Shown: positions 9,272-18,300 of the stretch, one piece after another
Numbering within the stretch: the stretch's first letter is position 1
Layout of the letters: every line of letters starts with the position of its first letter
Assembly (NCBI RefSeq): GCF_902859735.1
Contig: NZ_CADIJY010000001.1
Location: forward strand, 992,001-1,056,000
Source of the DNA: Achromobacter aegrifaciens
GTDB lineage: Bacteria > Pseudomonadota > Gammaproteobacteria > Burkholderiales > Burkholderiaceae_B
Length of the DNA stretch: 64,000 bases
Direction of reading: 5' to 3'
Translations under genes and position numbers: made by a program
The notes under the pieces: generated by a model
The model's input: only the letters and a program-made list of their open reading frames with translations
Database searches by the model: none
Told to the model about the DNA's origin: nothing

Positions 9272-10546
9272 ATGACTCTGAAACGACTCTACGCGATCGT
9301 CCTCAATCCCTGGCTGGTGCTGGGGAGCCTGGTGCTGGGCGGCCTTGCCGGGCTTTACCTGCCGGCATTTTCCCGCAGCCTGTCGCTGATCGGCGAGGTG
9401 TACGTCGATTTCCTGAAGATGACGACCTTGCCGTTCATGATCTCGGCGGTGATATTCAGCCTGCAGCGCCTGTTTCGCGACGGCGGCGCATCGCGTCTTT
9501 TTCTGCGCGTGCTGGCGGTCTTCGCCGGCACCGCCGCGCTGGTGGCCTTGGTCGGGGCGGCCGTGCTGCTCATCCTGAACCCCGGCGCCGACCTGTCCAG
9601 CGCGACGTTGCAGGCATTCGGCCTCATCGTCGGCAGCGATTCCGCCTCCAGCGTCACTGTGATGAATCTGTACGGCGCCGATGTGCCCGCCAAGACGTTG
9701 ACCCTGGCCGACCTGCTCGGCAGCCTGGTGCCGACCAATATCTTCGCCGCGCTGGCCAGCGGCGACGCCTTGAAGTCGCTGGTGTTCGCGTTGTTGTTCG
9801 GGATCGCGGTGGGCTACGTGCCTGAGCGCATTTCGGTAGGCTTGAGCCAGGTGCTCGAGACCGTGTATTGCGCTTGCCAGAAGCTGATGCACTGGCTCAG
9901 CCTGCCCCTGCCTCTGATCCTGTTCTGCATGAGCGCCTCGCAGATGGCCAAGTCTGGCATCGAGCCGCTGCAGGCGATGACACAGTTCGTTCTGGCCTTT
10001 TTTGCGGTGGCCGTGCTGCTGTTGTCGCTGGCGGTGGTAGTCATCTGGAAGCGTTCGAACCAGCCGCTGTCCGTGACGCTGGAAGCCCTGCGCGCGCCGT
10101 TCGCGCTGGCGCTGGCGACGCGCAACAGCGCGGCCTGCATGCCTAGCATGATCGAAAGCCTGGCCGACAAGCTCGGATTCGCCCGGGCGCGGGTGGAACT
10201 GCTTGTGCCTCTGGCCGTGTCGTTGCTGCGGGTCGGGCCGATGGTCTATTACGTATGCGCGACGCTGTTCATTGCGCAGCTGTATGGACGCCCGCTGGGC
10301 GTAGGCGAGGTGGCCACGGTGTTGCTGGTGTCGGTGCTGGCCGGCTTTGCGTCGGCCGGCATGACGGGCTTGGTGACCGTGTCGCTCATCGGGATCACCT
10401 GCGCCTATCTGGGGTTGCCGTTCGAGGCCGCCTTCATTCTCTTCCTGGCCATCGATCCGCTATGCGACATGTTGCGCACCCTGATCCTGGTGATCGGCAA
10501 CTCGGCGGCGGTGTCGGTCATTTGCCCGCGGCCGCTGCGGGTATAG
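9272..10546 (+). CDS. SDF-family (DAACS) symporter, first copy
   Basis: This 424-residue polytopic protein belongs to the dicarboxylate/amino acid:cation symporter superfamily. It has about eight hydrophobic segments, an early LKMTTLPFMISAVIFSL element like the family's 'LK.i..Pli...i..gi', and a C-terminal AIDPLCDMLRTLILVIGN resembling the family's D..R T..N segment. The usual serine-rich hairpin and NMDGTA motif are replaced by TRNSAACMPSMIES and LLRVGPMVYY, so substrate or ion coupling is probably atypical. ATG 9272 follows the binding-protein gene by 22 bases; longer starts lie inside that gene. It probably imports an amino acid into the cytoplasm. Confidence 0.82.
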   Translation: MTLKRLYAIVLNPWLVLGSLVLGGLAGLYLPAFSRSLSLIGEVYVDFLKMTTLPFMISAVIFSLQRLFRDGGASRLFLRVLAVFAGTAALVALVGAAVLLILNPGADLSSATLQAFGLIVGSDSASSVTVMNLYGADVPAKTLTLADLLGSLVPTNIFAALASGDALKSLVFALLFGIAVGYVPERISVGLSQVLETVYCACQKLMHWLSLPLPLILFCMSASQMAKSGIEPLQAMTQFVLAFFAVAVLLLSLAVVVIWKRSNQPLSVTLEALRAPFALALATRNSAACMPSMIESLADKLGFARARVELLVPLAVSLLRVGPMVYYVCATLFIAQLYGRPLGVGEVATVLLVSVLAGFASAGMTGLVTVSLIGITCAYLGLPFEAAFILFLAIDPLCDMLRTLILVIGNSAAVSVICPRPLRV

Positions 10547-10555
10547 GAGGCCGCG

Positions 10556-11254
10556 ATGACGATGATCGGAGTGCTTGGGGGCATGGGGCCGTTGGCGACG
10601 GTGGACTTCATGGGACGCATTGTTCGCCTGACACACGGCGCGCGCGACCAGGATCATCTGCCCATGGTGGTGGCGAACCTGCCGCATACGCCAGACCGTT
10701 CTTCCGCGATCCTGGGGGATGGCCTGGATCCGTTGCCGGCGTTGTACGCGGGCGTAGACCTGCTCAATCGCAGCGGCGTCGGATTGCTGGTGGTGCCGTG
10801 CAACTCGGCACACCACTGGTACCAGCAAATGCAGCGGCGCAGCGCGGCGCCCATGCTGCATATCGGCGAGGTTTGCGCCGACGCCGTGCCGCAAGGCGGC
10901 AAGGTCGCGGTGCTGGCCACGCGCGGCACGCTGGTGTCGGGCTTCTACCAGGCGAGCCTGCGCGAACGAGGTATCGATTTCCTGGTGCCGGGCGCCGTGG
11001 AGCAGGCGCGGATCACCGCCTGCATCGCGCAGGTCAAGGCGGGAGACCTGACGGCGGCTGCGAGCCAGCTGGAACTGGCGTTGCGGCAGCTCGAAGCCGG
11101 CGGGGCGACGGCGGCCGTGATGGGGTGCACGGAGATTCCCTTGGCTGCGGGGGCGATCGCGCACGCGCCCATGCCGCTGATCGACAGCACGCAGGAGCTG
11201 GCGGCGGCAACCGTCCGCTATGCGTTGACGCGCGGTTGGAACGTGTCCGCATGA
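10556..11254 (+). CDS. Aspartate/glutamate racemase family protein
   Basis: This 232-residue cytoplasmic protein has the two-cysteine catalytic pattern of Asp/Glu/hydantoin racemases: PCNSAHHW (Cys82) and MGCTEIPL (Cys191). The N-terminus IGVLGGMGPLATVDFM is typical of the aspartate racemase branch. Such enzymes interconvert L- and D-amino acids by a cofactor-free two-base mechanism. It begins 9 bases after the first symporter and ends in an ATGA overlap with the second, so the three are translated together. The true substrate may be another amino acid, since this family also contains broad-spectrum racemases. Its location inside a T6SS operon is notable. Confidence 0.86.
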   Translation: MTMIGVLGGMGPLATVDFMGRIVRLTHGARDQDHLPMVVANLPHTPDRSSAILGDGLDPLPALYAGVDLLNRSGVGLLVVPCNSAHHWYQQMQRRSAAPMLHIGEVCADAVPQGGKVAVLATRGTLVSGFYQASLRERGIDFLVPGAVEQARITACIAQVKAGDLTAAASQLELALRQLEAGGATAAVMGCTEIPLAAGAIAHAPMPLIDSTQELAAATVRYALTRGWNVSA

Positions 11255-12678
11255 GCGCCTTGAACCGCCTCTCCGGCAGCACCGTATTGCTGGCCTTCTG
11301 CATGGCGACCGGGGCGTTGGCGGGCGTCATGGCGCAGCCGTTGGGGCACGCCGCCTACCTGGTCGGCAAGCTCTACCTGGTGGTGGTGAACATGGCCGCC
11401 ATGCCCTTGCTGGTGGTGGCGATCTTCTTCGGTTTGCGCCAGGTGCTGGATATGCCGCGCCCGGGCAGGCGGATTGCGCTGACCGCGGCCCTGGCGGTGG
11501 CGCTGGTGGGCGCGTGCGCCGTGAGCGGCACCCTGCTGGGCGCGGCCGTCATGCCGGGCAAGCACCTGAGCCCGCAGGAACATGCCCAGTTGGGCGAGCT
11601 GGTCTGGAGCGAGGGCAATGCGCTGTCCGAGAACAGCGTCAGCCTGATGGAATCGCCGGATGCCGGCGCGGCAATGGGCGATGGCGCATCGCGGCGGGAG
11701 AGCGTGATGCGTGGGCTGCTGCCCGACAACTTCTTTCGCGTGCTGGCGCAGGGGAACACGCTGGGAATTCTGGTGGCGACGCTGTTGTTCGGGTTGGCCT
11801 TCGCTTCGTTGTCGCGCGAGCGTACCGCGTTGCTCGATGGAATCTTTGAAAGCTCGTACCGGGCGTTGGGGATCATCATCGACCGGGCAAATCTGCTGAT
11901 TCCGGTCCTGGCGTTTGGCGCCAGCGCGTATCTGACGTCGAACGCGCAGGCGGCCACGCTGGGCGCCATGGGCGGCTTCCTGTTGTGCTTCATGTTGTCG
12001 GCGATCGTGCTGTCGATCGCGGCGATGGCCGTCATATCGGCCCGCGCAGGCCTGCCGTTCCTGTCCGTGTTGGCGGAGATGAAAGGACCGCTGCTGGTCG
12101 GGCTGGCCTCCGGCAGCGCGACAGCGCCAGTTCCGCATGCCATCGAAGTCATGAGCGCGCGCCTGGGATTCAGCCGCGGCGTGGCTGAGCTTGCCTTGCC
12201 CTTCGGTGCGGTATTCCTGAGGGGCGGGGCGGCGCTGTATTTCGCGCTGGTGACGCTATTCGTCGCGAATCTTTACGGCAGGCCTTTGGGCGGCGCGGAA
12301 CTCGTGCTGGTCGCGGCGGGTTCGATGGCGGCGGCCTTCGTGTCGGCAGGACATGGCGGAGCGGCGAACGTGGCGTTCGCGGGCTTGACGCTGGGGCTGC
12401 TCGAGCTGCCGGTGGAAGCTGCAGGCGTGTTGTTCGTGGCCATTGACCTGCTGTGCGATGGATTGCGGACGGTGCTCAGCCTGCTATGCGTGTGCGTGGT
12501 CGTGGCCTGGGTGTCGGACGGCCTTTCGTCCGAACGGGCGGCCGGGCGCGACGGGACGGCGGGGCGCGCTCCTTTGCAACTGGCCTTTTCCGGCATGCAG
12601 CTGATGCTGATGGGAAGTTGCATGGTGCTGGCGGGATTGCTGATCGTATTGTTGGGTATCGGGTTGGGAGCCAGGTGA
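11251..12678 (+). CDS. SDF-family (DAACS) symporter, second copy
   Basis: This is a second, longer (475 residues) SDF-type symporter, starting in an ATGA overlap with the racemase stop and overlapping the tssJ start by one base. It has several long hydrophobic segments, an N-terminal LVVVNMAAMPLLVVAIFFGL, a hairpin-like LASGSATAPVPHAIEVMSARLGF, and LRGGAALYFALVTLFVANLYG where the canonical NMDGT motif would be. The C-terminal AIDLLCDGLRTVLSLL keeps the conserved Asp and Arg. Two further hydrophobic segments extend the C-terminus. It is clearly related to the 9272 gene but not a recent duplicate. Substrate unknown, probably an amino acid. Confidence 0.78.
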   Translation: MSALNRLSGSTVLLAFCMATGALAGVMAQPLGHAAYLVGKLYLVVVNMAAMPLLVVAIFFGLRQVLDMPRPGRRIALTAALAVALVGACAVSGTLLGAAVMPGKHLSPQEHAQLGELVWSEGNALSENSVSLMESPDAGAAMGDGASRRESVMRGLLPDNFFRVLAQGNTLGILVATLLFGLAFASLSRERTALLDGIFESSYRALGIIIDRANLLIPVLAFGASAYLTSNAQAATLGAMGGFLLCFMLSAIVLSIAAMAVISARAGLPFLSVLAEMKGPLLVGLASGSATAPVPHAIEVMSARLGFSRGVAELALPFGAVFLRGGAALYFALVTLFVANLYGRPLGGAELVLVAAGSMAAAFVSAGHGGAANVAFAGLTLGLLELPVEAAGVLFVAIDLLCDGLRTVLSLLCVCVVVAWVSDGLSSERAAGRDGTAGRAPLQLAFSGMQLMLMGSCMVLAGLLIVLLGIGLGAR

Positions 12679-13166
12679 TGAGAGCGACGGGGTGGGCATG
12701 GCGCGCTGCGCGAGGCGGGGTATTGATGCTGATGGCGGCCCTGACGGGATGTTCCGCGTTGGGGTTGGACTATTTCAAGGGCGAAAAGCCGGCGTGGAAG
12801 CAGGTGGTGGTATCCGCGGCCACGGACGCGAATGGCGATAGTCCGGTGGCGGTCGACCTGGTGCTGGTCAGGGACGAAACCCTCTTGGCGCGCTTTGCCG
12901 AACTGACGGCAGCCAAGTGGTTCGCCGGGAAGGACGACCTGCTCAACACCTATCCGCAGGGATTGCGATATGAAGGTTGGGAGGTGGTTCCGGGCCAGCA
13001 TCTGAGCGTACCCGGAGACAAACTCGAAGGCCCGCGCGTGGCGGGGGCATTCGTGTTTGCGCGCTATGCGGCGCCGGGCGCTCATCGGGCGCGGGTGGAC
13101 GCGTTCAGCGGCCGGCTGCTGATCCGCCTGGAGAACAAGGGATTTACCGTGACGGCGGGCCAATGA
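12678..13166 (+). CDS. tssJ: TssJ-type T6SS outer-membrane lipoprotein
   Basis: TssJ is the outer-membrane lipoprotein that anchors the TssJLM membrane complex through TssM. This 162-residue product has a lipoprotein signal with lipobox LTGC (Cys25). Its mature part contains features expected of the SciN/TssJ fold, such as SPVAVDLVLVRDETLLARFAELTAAKWF and ARVDAFSGRLLIRLE. The start overlaps the preceding symporter stop (TGATG); the in-frame ORF begins earlier, inside that gene. It directly precedes tssK, the usual order. Assignment rests on lipobox, size, pattern and context. Confidence 0.85.
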   Translation: MRATGWAWRAARGGVLMLMAALTGCSALGLDYFKGEKPAWKQVVVSAATDANGDSPVAVDLVLVRDETLLARFAELTAAKWFAGKDDLLNTYPQGLRYEGWEVVPGQHLSVPGDKLEGPRVAGAFVFARYAAPGAHRARVDAFSGRLLIRLENKGFTVTAGQ

Positions 13167-13224
13167 TGAATAGGTTTCGATTCTTGCCCGGCGCGCCCGG
13201 TGCGCATGCCAGGAGGGCCGCCGC

Positions 13225-14556
13225 ATGACCCGCCTTCAAACTGTGGTGACGGATGCCGTGGAATGGCATGAAGGCATGCTGCTGGCGCCCCAGCACTTCC
13301 AGTTGCTGGCCTCGCGCGTCGACACGCTGGTGGCGTGGCAGACGCTGGCGGCGGCGCCCTTCAGCTGGGGCGTGCGCCGGCTGGTGCTGGACAGCGGACT
13401 GTTGCCCGCCGGCATCGTGCGGGTTCTGGAGCTGGAAGCGATCATGCCGGACGGCACTGCCATTGCCTATGCCGCGCGAACGGACACGTCGGAAAGACTG
13501 GAACTGGCGCTGGATTCCCATGCGGCGCAATTGGCCGACGGTCCGATCGACTTTTACGTGACCTTGCCCGTCGCGACCCTGGCCCGACGCGAAGGGCAAG
13601 TCCGCCGATTCCGTTCCGTGGCCGGGGCGCCGGTAGAGGACCAGGTGTCCGACGCCCCTGCGGCGGATATCTCGCGCCTGCTGCCCAACCTGGCGTTGTC
13701 CGCCGGGGACGTGCCTGCCGCGCAGTTCGTGGCGCTGCGCCTGGGATCGCTCTACAAGGACAATGAGGTCGTCAGGGTTGGCGAACGCCTGCCGCCGCTG
13801 CTGGAAGTGCAACACGACAACCCGCTCTGGGTCGCGGCCTCGGCGTTGCTGGGCCAGTTGCGCGGCAAGGCTGCCTTCATCGCCCGGCAGACGGCCAATC
13901 CATCGTCCCGGGTGGATGACCGGCTGACCCAATTGGAGCTCAGGGACAGGCTGCGCAGCCTGCTCGCAGGCTTGCCCATGGCCGAGGCCGTCCTGCGCAC
14001 GCCGCATCTGCACCCCTGGACCTTGTATCTGGCGCTGGCGTCCCTGGCGGGATCGCTATGCCTGCTCAAGCCTGGCGCGATATCGCCGCCGCCACCCGAC
14101 TACGACCATGCGGATCCGCTTTCCGTCTTTACGCCCATGCTGCGCTTTCTGCGGGAAGCAAGCTCCGAGATCAACGAGGATTTCCGCCAGTACAAGTTCG
14201 ACTTCGACCACGGCGCCTTCGCGCTGAAGCTGCGCCCGGAATGGATAGGGGAGCGGCTCGTGATCGGCGTGCGGGGCCAATCGGACCGCGACCTGCTGGC
14301 GTGGATGGCAGGGGCGGTCATCGGGTCCCAGCCTGTCTATCCATCGTTGCGCAGCCGTCGCGTGCTGGGGGCTGTACGGCGCAATGTCGAGTACGCCGAA
14401 GAACTGGGCCTGCGTTCGGGCTCGGGATACCTGTTGTTCGAGATCCAGGCCGCCTCGGGCCTGGTGCAGGGCGATGAGCCATTGCTGATCGCCAATGCCA
14501 ACGAGGGCGAAAGTGCGCAGCGGCCCCAGGAAATGCTGTTGTTCGTGAAGGGCTGA
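13225..14556 (+). CDS. tssK: TssK, T6SS baseplate-membrane complex adaptor
   Basis: TssK (ImpJ/VasE family) links the baseplate to the TssJLM complex. The 443-residue protein opens with VEWHEGMLLAPQHFQ, the family's most recognisable signature (W.EG.fl.PQHFQ), and carries the usual receptor-binding-protein-like N-terminal domain and C-terminal head. Length is normal. A strong CCAGGAGG ribosome site lies 8-15 bases before ATG 13225. The gap of 58 bases to tssJ holds no other gene. Confidence 0.95.
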   Translation: MTRLQTVVTDAVEWHEGMLLAPQHFQLLASRVDTLVAWQTLAAAPFSWGVRRLVLDSGLLPAGIVRVLELEAIMPDGTAIAYAARTDTSERLELALDSHAAQLADGPIDFYVTLPVATLARREGQVRRFRSVAGAPVEDQVSDAPAADISRLLPNLALSAGDVPAAQFVALRLGSLYKDNEVVRVGERLPPLLEVQHDNPLWVAASALLGQLRGKAAFIARQTANPSSRVDDRLTQLELRDRLRSLLAGLPMAEAVLRTPHLHPWTLYLALASLAGSLCLLKPGAISPPPPDYDHADPLSVFTPMLRFLREASSEINEDFRQYKFDFDHGAFALKLRPEWIGERLVIGVRGQSDRDLLAWMAGAVIGSQPVYPSLRSRRVLGAVRRNVEYAEELGLRSGSGYLLFEIQAASGLVQGDEPLLIANANEGESAQRPQEMLLFVKG

Positions 14557-14569
14557 GGGAAGGGAGATC

Positions 14570-15322
14570 ATGGCGAATCTGACACGCAATCGGCCCGATG
14601 GGGACGAAGACGACTTGGTGACCAGCCAGTTCCGCGGGTTTCTGGACGAACTGGAGAGAGTGCGGATGCGGGTGTCGGCAGGCGAGGCGCCATCGGCCGA
14701 GGCTGCGGCGCAGGAGCTCAGCCGGCACATGCTGAGCCTGCTTGAGATCCAGACATTGCAGGCACGCCGTGACAGCACCCGGTTCGACGCCGAGAACCTG
14801 GCCGACGCGCGCTACCTGAAGGCGGTCCTGGCCGATGAGATCCTGTTGAATGCCGAGTGGGCGGGCCGTGACCGCTGGACCGCCTATCTGCTCGAATCCA
14901 ACTTGTTCCGCACCAACGTGGCGGGCGATCTGGTTTTCCAGCGCATCGAGCAATTGTTGTCGGGGCGCGAGCCATCGCGCCGCAGCATCGCCCGCCTGTA
15001 CCTGTTTGCGCTGGCGGTGGGGTTTCAGGGCCGCTATCGCGGTGCGGATGCGGCGCAACGGCTGCGCGGCTATCGCGAGGAATTGTACGAATTCGTCTAT
15101 CAGCGGCGGGCGGACCTGGGAGGCCGGGACCGGGTCCTGGCGCCGGCGGCGTACTCCAACATCCTGTCGCACGTCGCGCCGCGCAAGCTGCCGACGGTCA
15201 GCCGATGGACCTTCATCTTTCTGCTGGGCATGGCGTCGCTGCTGGCCGTGTCGGAGATCGCCTGGCTATGGCAGTCATGGCCGGTGCGTCAGGCGCTGCA
15301 CGCCGATGTTGCCCGGGACTGA
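14570..15322 (+). CDS. tssL: TssL (DotU-like), T6SS inner-membrane protein
   Basis: TssL is a DotU-family tail-anchored inner-membrane protein that recruits the baseplate to TssM. The 250-residue protein has the cytoplasmic helical domain, with RYLKAVLADEILLNAEWAGRDRW and LYLFALAVGFQGRYRG resembling the family's 'y.l.A..DE.......w' and 'l.lGFeGrYr' elements. A single membrane segment follows near residues 206-228 (WTFIFLLGMASLLAVSEIAWLW). There is no C-terminal OmpA-type peptidoglycan-binding domain, so cell-wall anchoring would need another protein. Confidence 0.93.
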   Translation: MANLTRNRPDGDEDDLVTSQFRGFLDELERVRMRVSAGEAPSAEAAAQELSRHMLSLLEIQTLQARRDSTRFDAENLADARYLKAVLADEILLNAEWAGRDRWTAYLLESNLFRTNVAGDLVFQRIEQLLSGREPSRRSIARLYLFALAVGFQGRYRGADAAQRLRGYREELYEFVYQRRADLGGRDRVLAPAAYSNILSHVAPRKLPTVSRWTFIFLLGMASLLAVSEIAWLWQSWPVRQALHADVARD

Positions 15323-15364
15323 CGCCATGCAGATCATCCGTAACGTGATCCAGGGAGCCTTGCC

Positions 15365-18300
15365 ATGCTGACGAGCAATCTGTTCCTGTTGTCGGTCGTC
15401 GTGCTGACCCTGGTTGTGTTTGCCGTGCTGGGCATAGTCCTGTACTTCGCCAGGCATGGCGCCCACAAGAAACCCGAGCAGGACCGCAAGGTCGTGCGGC
15501 TGCGCTCCGATTCCTTGCGCAATGCCTTCCGCCAGGCGGTCGAGCTGATCGAGGCCAACATCGCCGCGCGCGGCGAACGCTACCGCATACCGTGGATCAT
15601 GGTGCTCAACGAGGGCGACGGCAGCGGCGGACTGCCGATAGCCCAGGCGGGCGTACCCAGCGTGCTGGGCTCGGAAGCCGCGGGGCCGACGTCGACGCAG
15701 GGGATTTCGTGGAATTTCTTCGACCGCGGCATTGTCATCGATATCAAGGCGGCCTATCTGGACGCGCCGGGGCAGGACAGCAACGAAAAGCCCTGGGACG
15801 AATTCCTGGGTTTGTGCCGGAATTATCGTCCGCAGCGGCCCTTTGACTCGGTGGTGATCACGGTGCCTGCTGGCATGCTGCTGACCGCCGACACGGACTC
15901 CCAGCTGGAACTTGCCCGGCGGGCCAAGCTGGCGCATCGGCGGCTGTGGTTGGCGCAGAACCGGTTCGCCATGCGGTTTGCCGTTTATGTGGTGGTGACG
16001 GACTGCGAAGCCCTGGAGGGCTTCAGCGAGTTCGCGGGAGCTTTGCCGGAACCGCTGCGGGCCAGCATGCTGGGCTGGTCTTCCCCCTACGACCTGTCCA
16101 CCACATATCAATCGGATTGGGTGGAGACGGCGATGCGCTCCATCACTGGCGCCGTGTCGGACGCCAGCGCGGAACTGTTCGCGGTCGACGCGGGCGTCGC
16201 GGACGCGCGCGGCTTCCTGCTGCTGCCGGCGCGCATCCAGGCTATGCAGGCGCAGCTGCAGCTATACGTGGACGAGCTGTTGCGGCCCAGCGCTTATCAC
16301 GAGCCTTTTTTCTTTCGCGGCATTTATCTGACCGGAGACAGCGGAGAGCTGGCGGCGCGCACGATCGGGCGGCAAGCCGAGTCGGGGCCGCGAGTGGATG
16401 CCGGTGATGCCGAACCGTACCTGGGCGACGGCCGTGAGGCCGCGAATCCGGCGCTGGCGGAGCTGTTGCGCCAACCGGCCTTCCTGCGGGACCTTTTCGA
16501 ACGCAAGATCTTCCAGGAGTACGGACTGACCCGGCCTTCGCGCTCGCAACATCTGACCCGGCCCGTGCTGCACCGGGCGGTACGTTGGGGCGGCATCGCC
16601 TTGCTCGGGGTGTGGGGCGGGGGATTGATCATCGCCACGGTAGAACTGGGACGGCACAACGCGCCTCTGGTCGCAGCGCTGGAAGATACCCGGCGCGATG
16701 CGCGCGAGCGCGCCGTGGCGTTGCAACAGGGCCAGGAGCTGCCGGCGGAATGGTACCGGCGGCGCGCCCTGGCCTTGCTGACGCTGGATCAGGGGCTGCA
16801 GGTGGATTCCGGGTGGACCGTCTTCATGCCGGGATCCTGGTCGCGCATCGACGATCTGACTCCCCGCGTGCGTGCGCGCTTTGCCCGAGAGTTCGGCGAA
16901 ATTGCCGTGACGGCTATCCAGCGTGAGCTGGCCGCGCGCGCGTCGCAGCTGACGGGGGTAGGACTGGACCCGGTGAGCGGCTTGCTGGCGTCGGACGGCA
17001 TATGCGCTCCGTCCGCCAGTCTGGAGGGCGATGAAAGCAGCGCCGGCAGTCTGAGCATCGATGAACAGCCCGAACTGCGTGCATTGCAACGGTACGTGGC
17101 GGGCGCCGACCAGTTCGATGCGGCGCTGCGGGCGTTTCAGCATCTGCGCCAGCCGGGCGGCGGCAACGCCGACGCGCTGCGGCAGGTGGTCCGCTACGCG
17201 CTAGGCGCCGATCTGCAAGGCGATCTGGGTAACGTGCTTCCGTACTTCAGCCGCGGCCACGATCGAAACGTGCTCTACGGCATGACGCCGACGGCAGAGC
17301 AGGGCTTGGCCAGCTTGCAGCAGGCATTCGGCTGTGCGTTCGAGAAGGCGTCGGCGCAGCTGAACCGGCGCCTGTTTGCGAATAATCCGCTGCTGCTCAC
17401 GGAGCGCGCCGTGGCGCAGTCCACGCGCCAGATCACGGACGCCGCCATGAACGCGGAAGACGCGGCGCAGGTGAGCGGCAGCTATCGCAGGCTGGTTACC
17501 GCGATCACCGCTCAACAGGATCTGCTGGCGGCCGGCAAGGGAGGATGGATGCGTCAGGCCGCGTTCACGCCAGGCGCCGCCTATGACCGCGCGATGGCTC
17601 GCGCTACCCAGAACCGTCTGCTGGGGCCGGAGGCCGCAGCCGCGGCGCGCGAGCGCGACCGCGCGGACTTCGAGGGATTCAAGAGCGAAAGAGCCCTGCG
17701 TCTGGACGGACCGGACAGCGGCCTGCTGTGGCAGGACAAGGAGGCGCGCTATGTGTTGTCTCCTTCCCGGTTGGCGTTGCGCGACGCGTTCGCGGGCCTG
17801 CTGGCGCAGCCTTTCATGGCCCCGCCACGCGACCTGCAGCCGCCCGTTCTGGACGGCGGCGCGGTCATCGTCTGGAACCGCGTGCAGCTGGATCAGGCCC
17901 TGGCGTTGGGCGAGGTGCGCAAGCGCTTTCTCGCGGACGGGATGAAGAGCGTGCCGCCCACCTTGTCACCGGTGGTGGAACGGACGCTGGACGTGCAGTT
18001 CGGCAGGCTGGTGTTCGACCAGACCATGGCAGCGGCCACGCCGGCGCAGGCCGATGCGGGAGAAGACAGCGCTGCTTTCACGGCGGCGCGCAATCGCTTG
18101 CTGCGGATCCGCGCCTTGTTGGCCGAGTTGGGCGCGACGCGGCAGTCGGACACGCTGGATGCCCTGGTGTCCCGCGACGCGATGGAGCATTTGCGCCAGG
18201 TGGATCGGCGCCTGCAGCGTTCGGAGCTGTACGCGACCCGGTTCGATGCGGAAGCCGCCGCGCCGGCCGTGCGCACTTCCGTGCTGGCGATGTTCGGCGT

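Noticed and set aside
10255-11250. Upstream extension of the second symporter frame
   Set aside because: The extension lies inside the first symporter and racemase genes; the ATGA overlap at 11251 gives a normal start.
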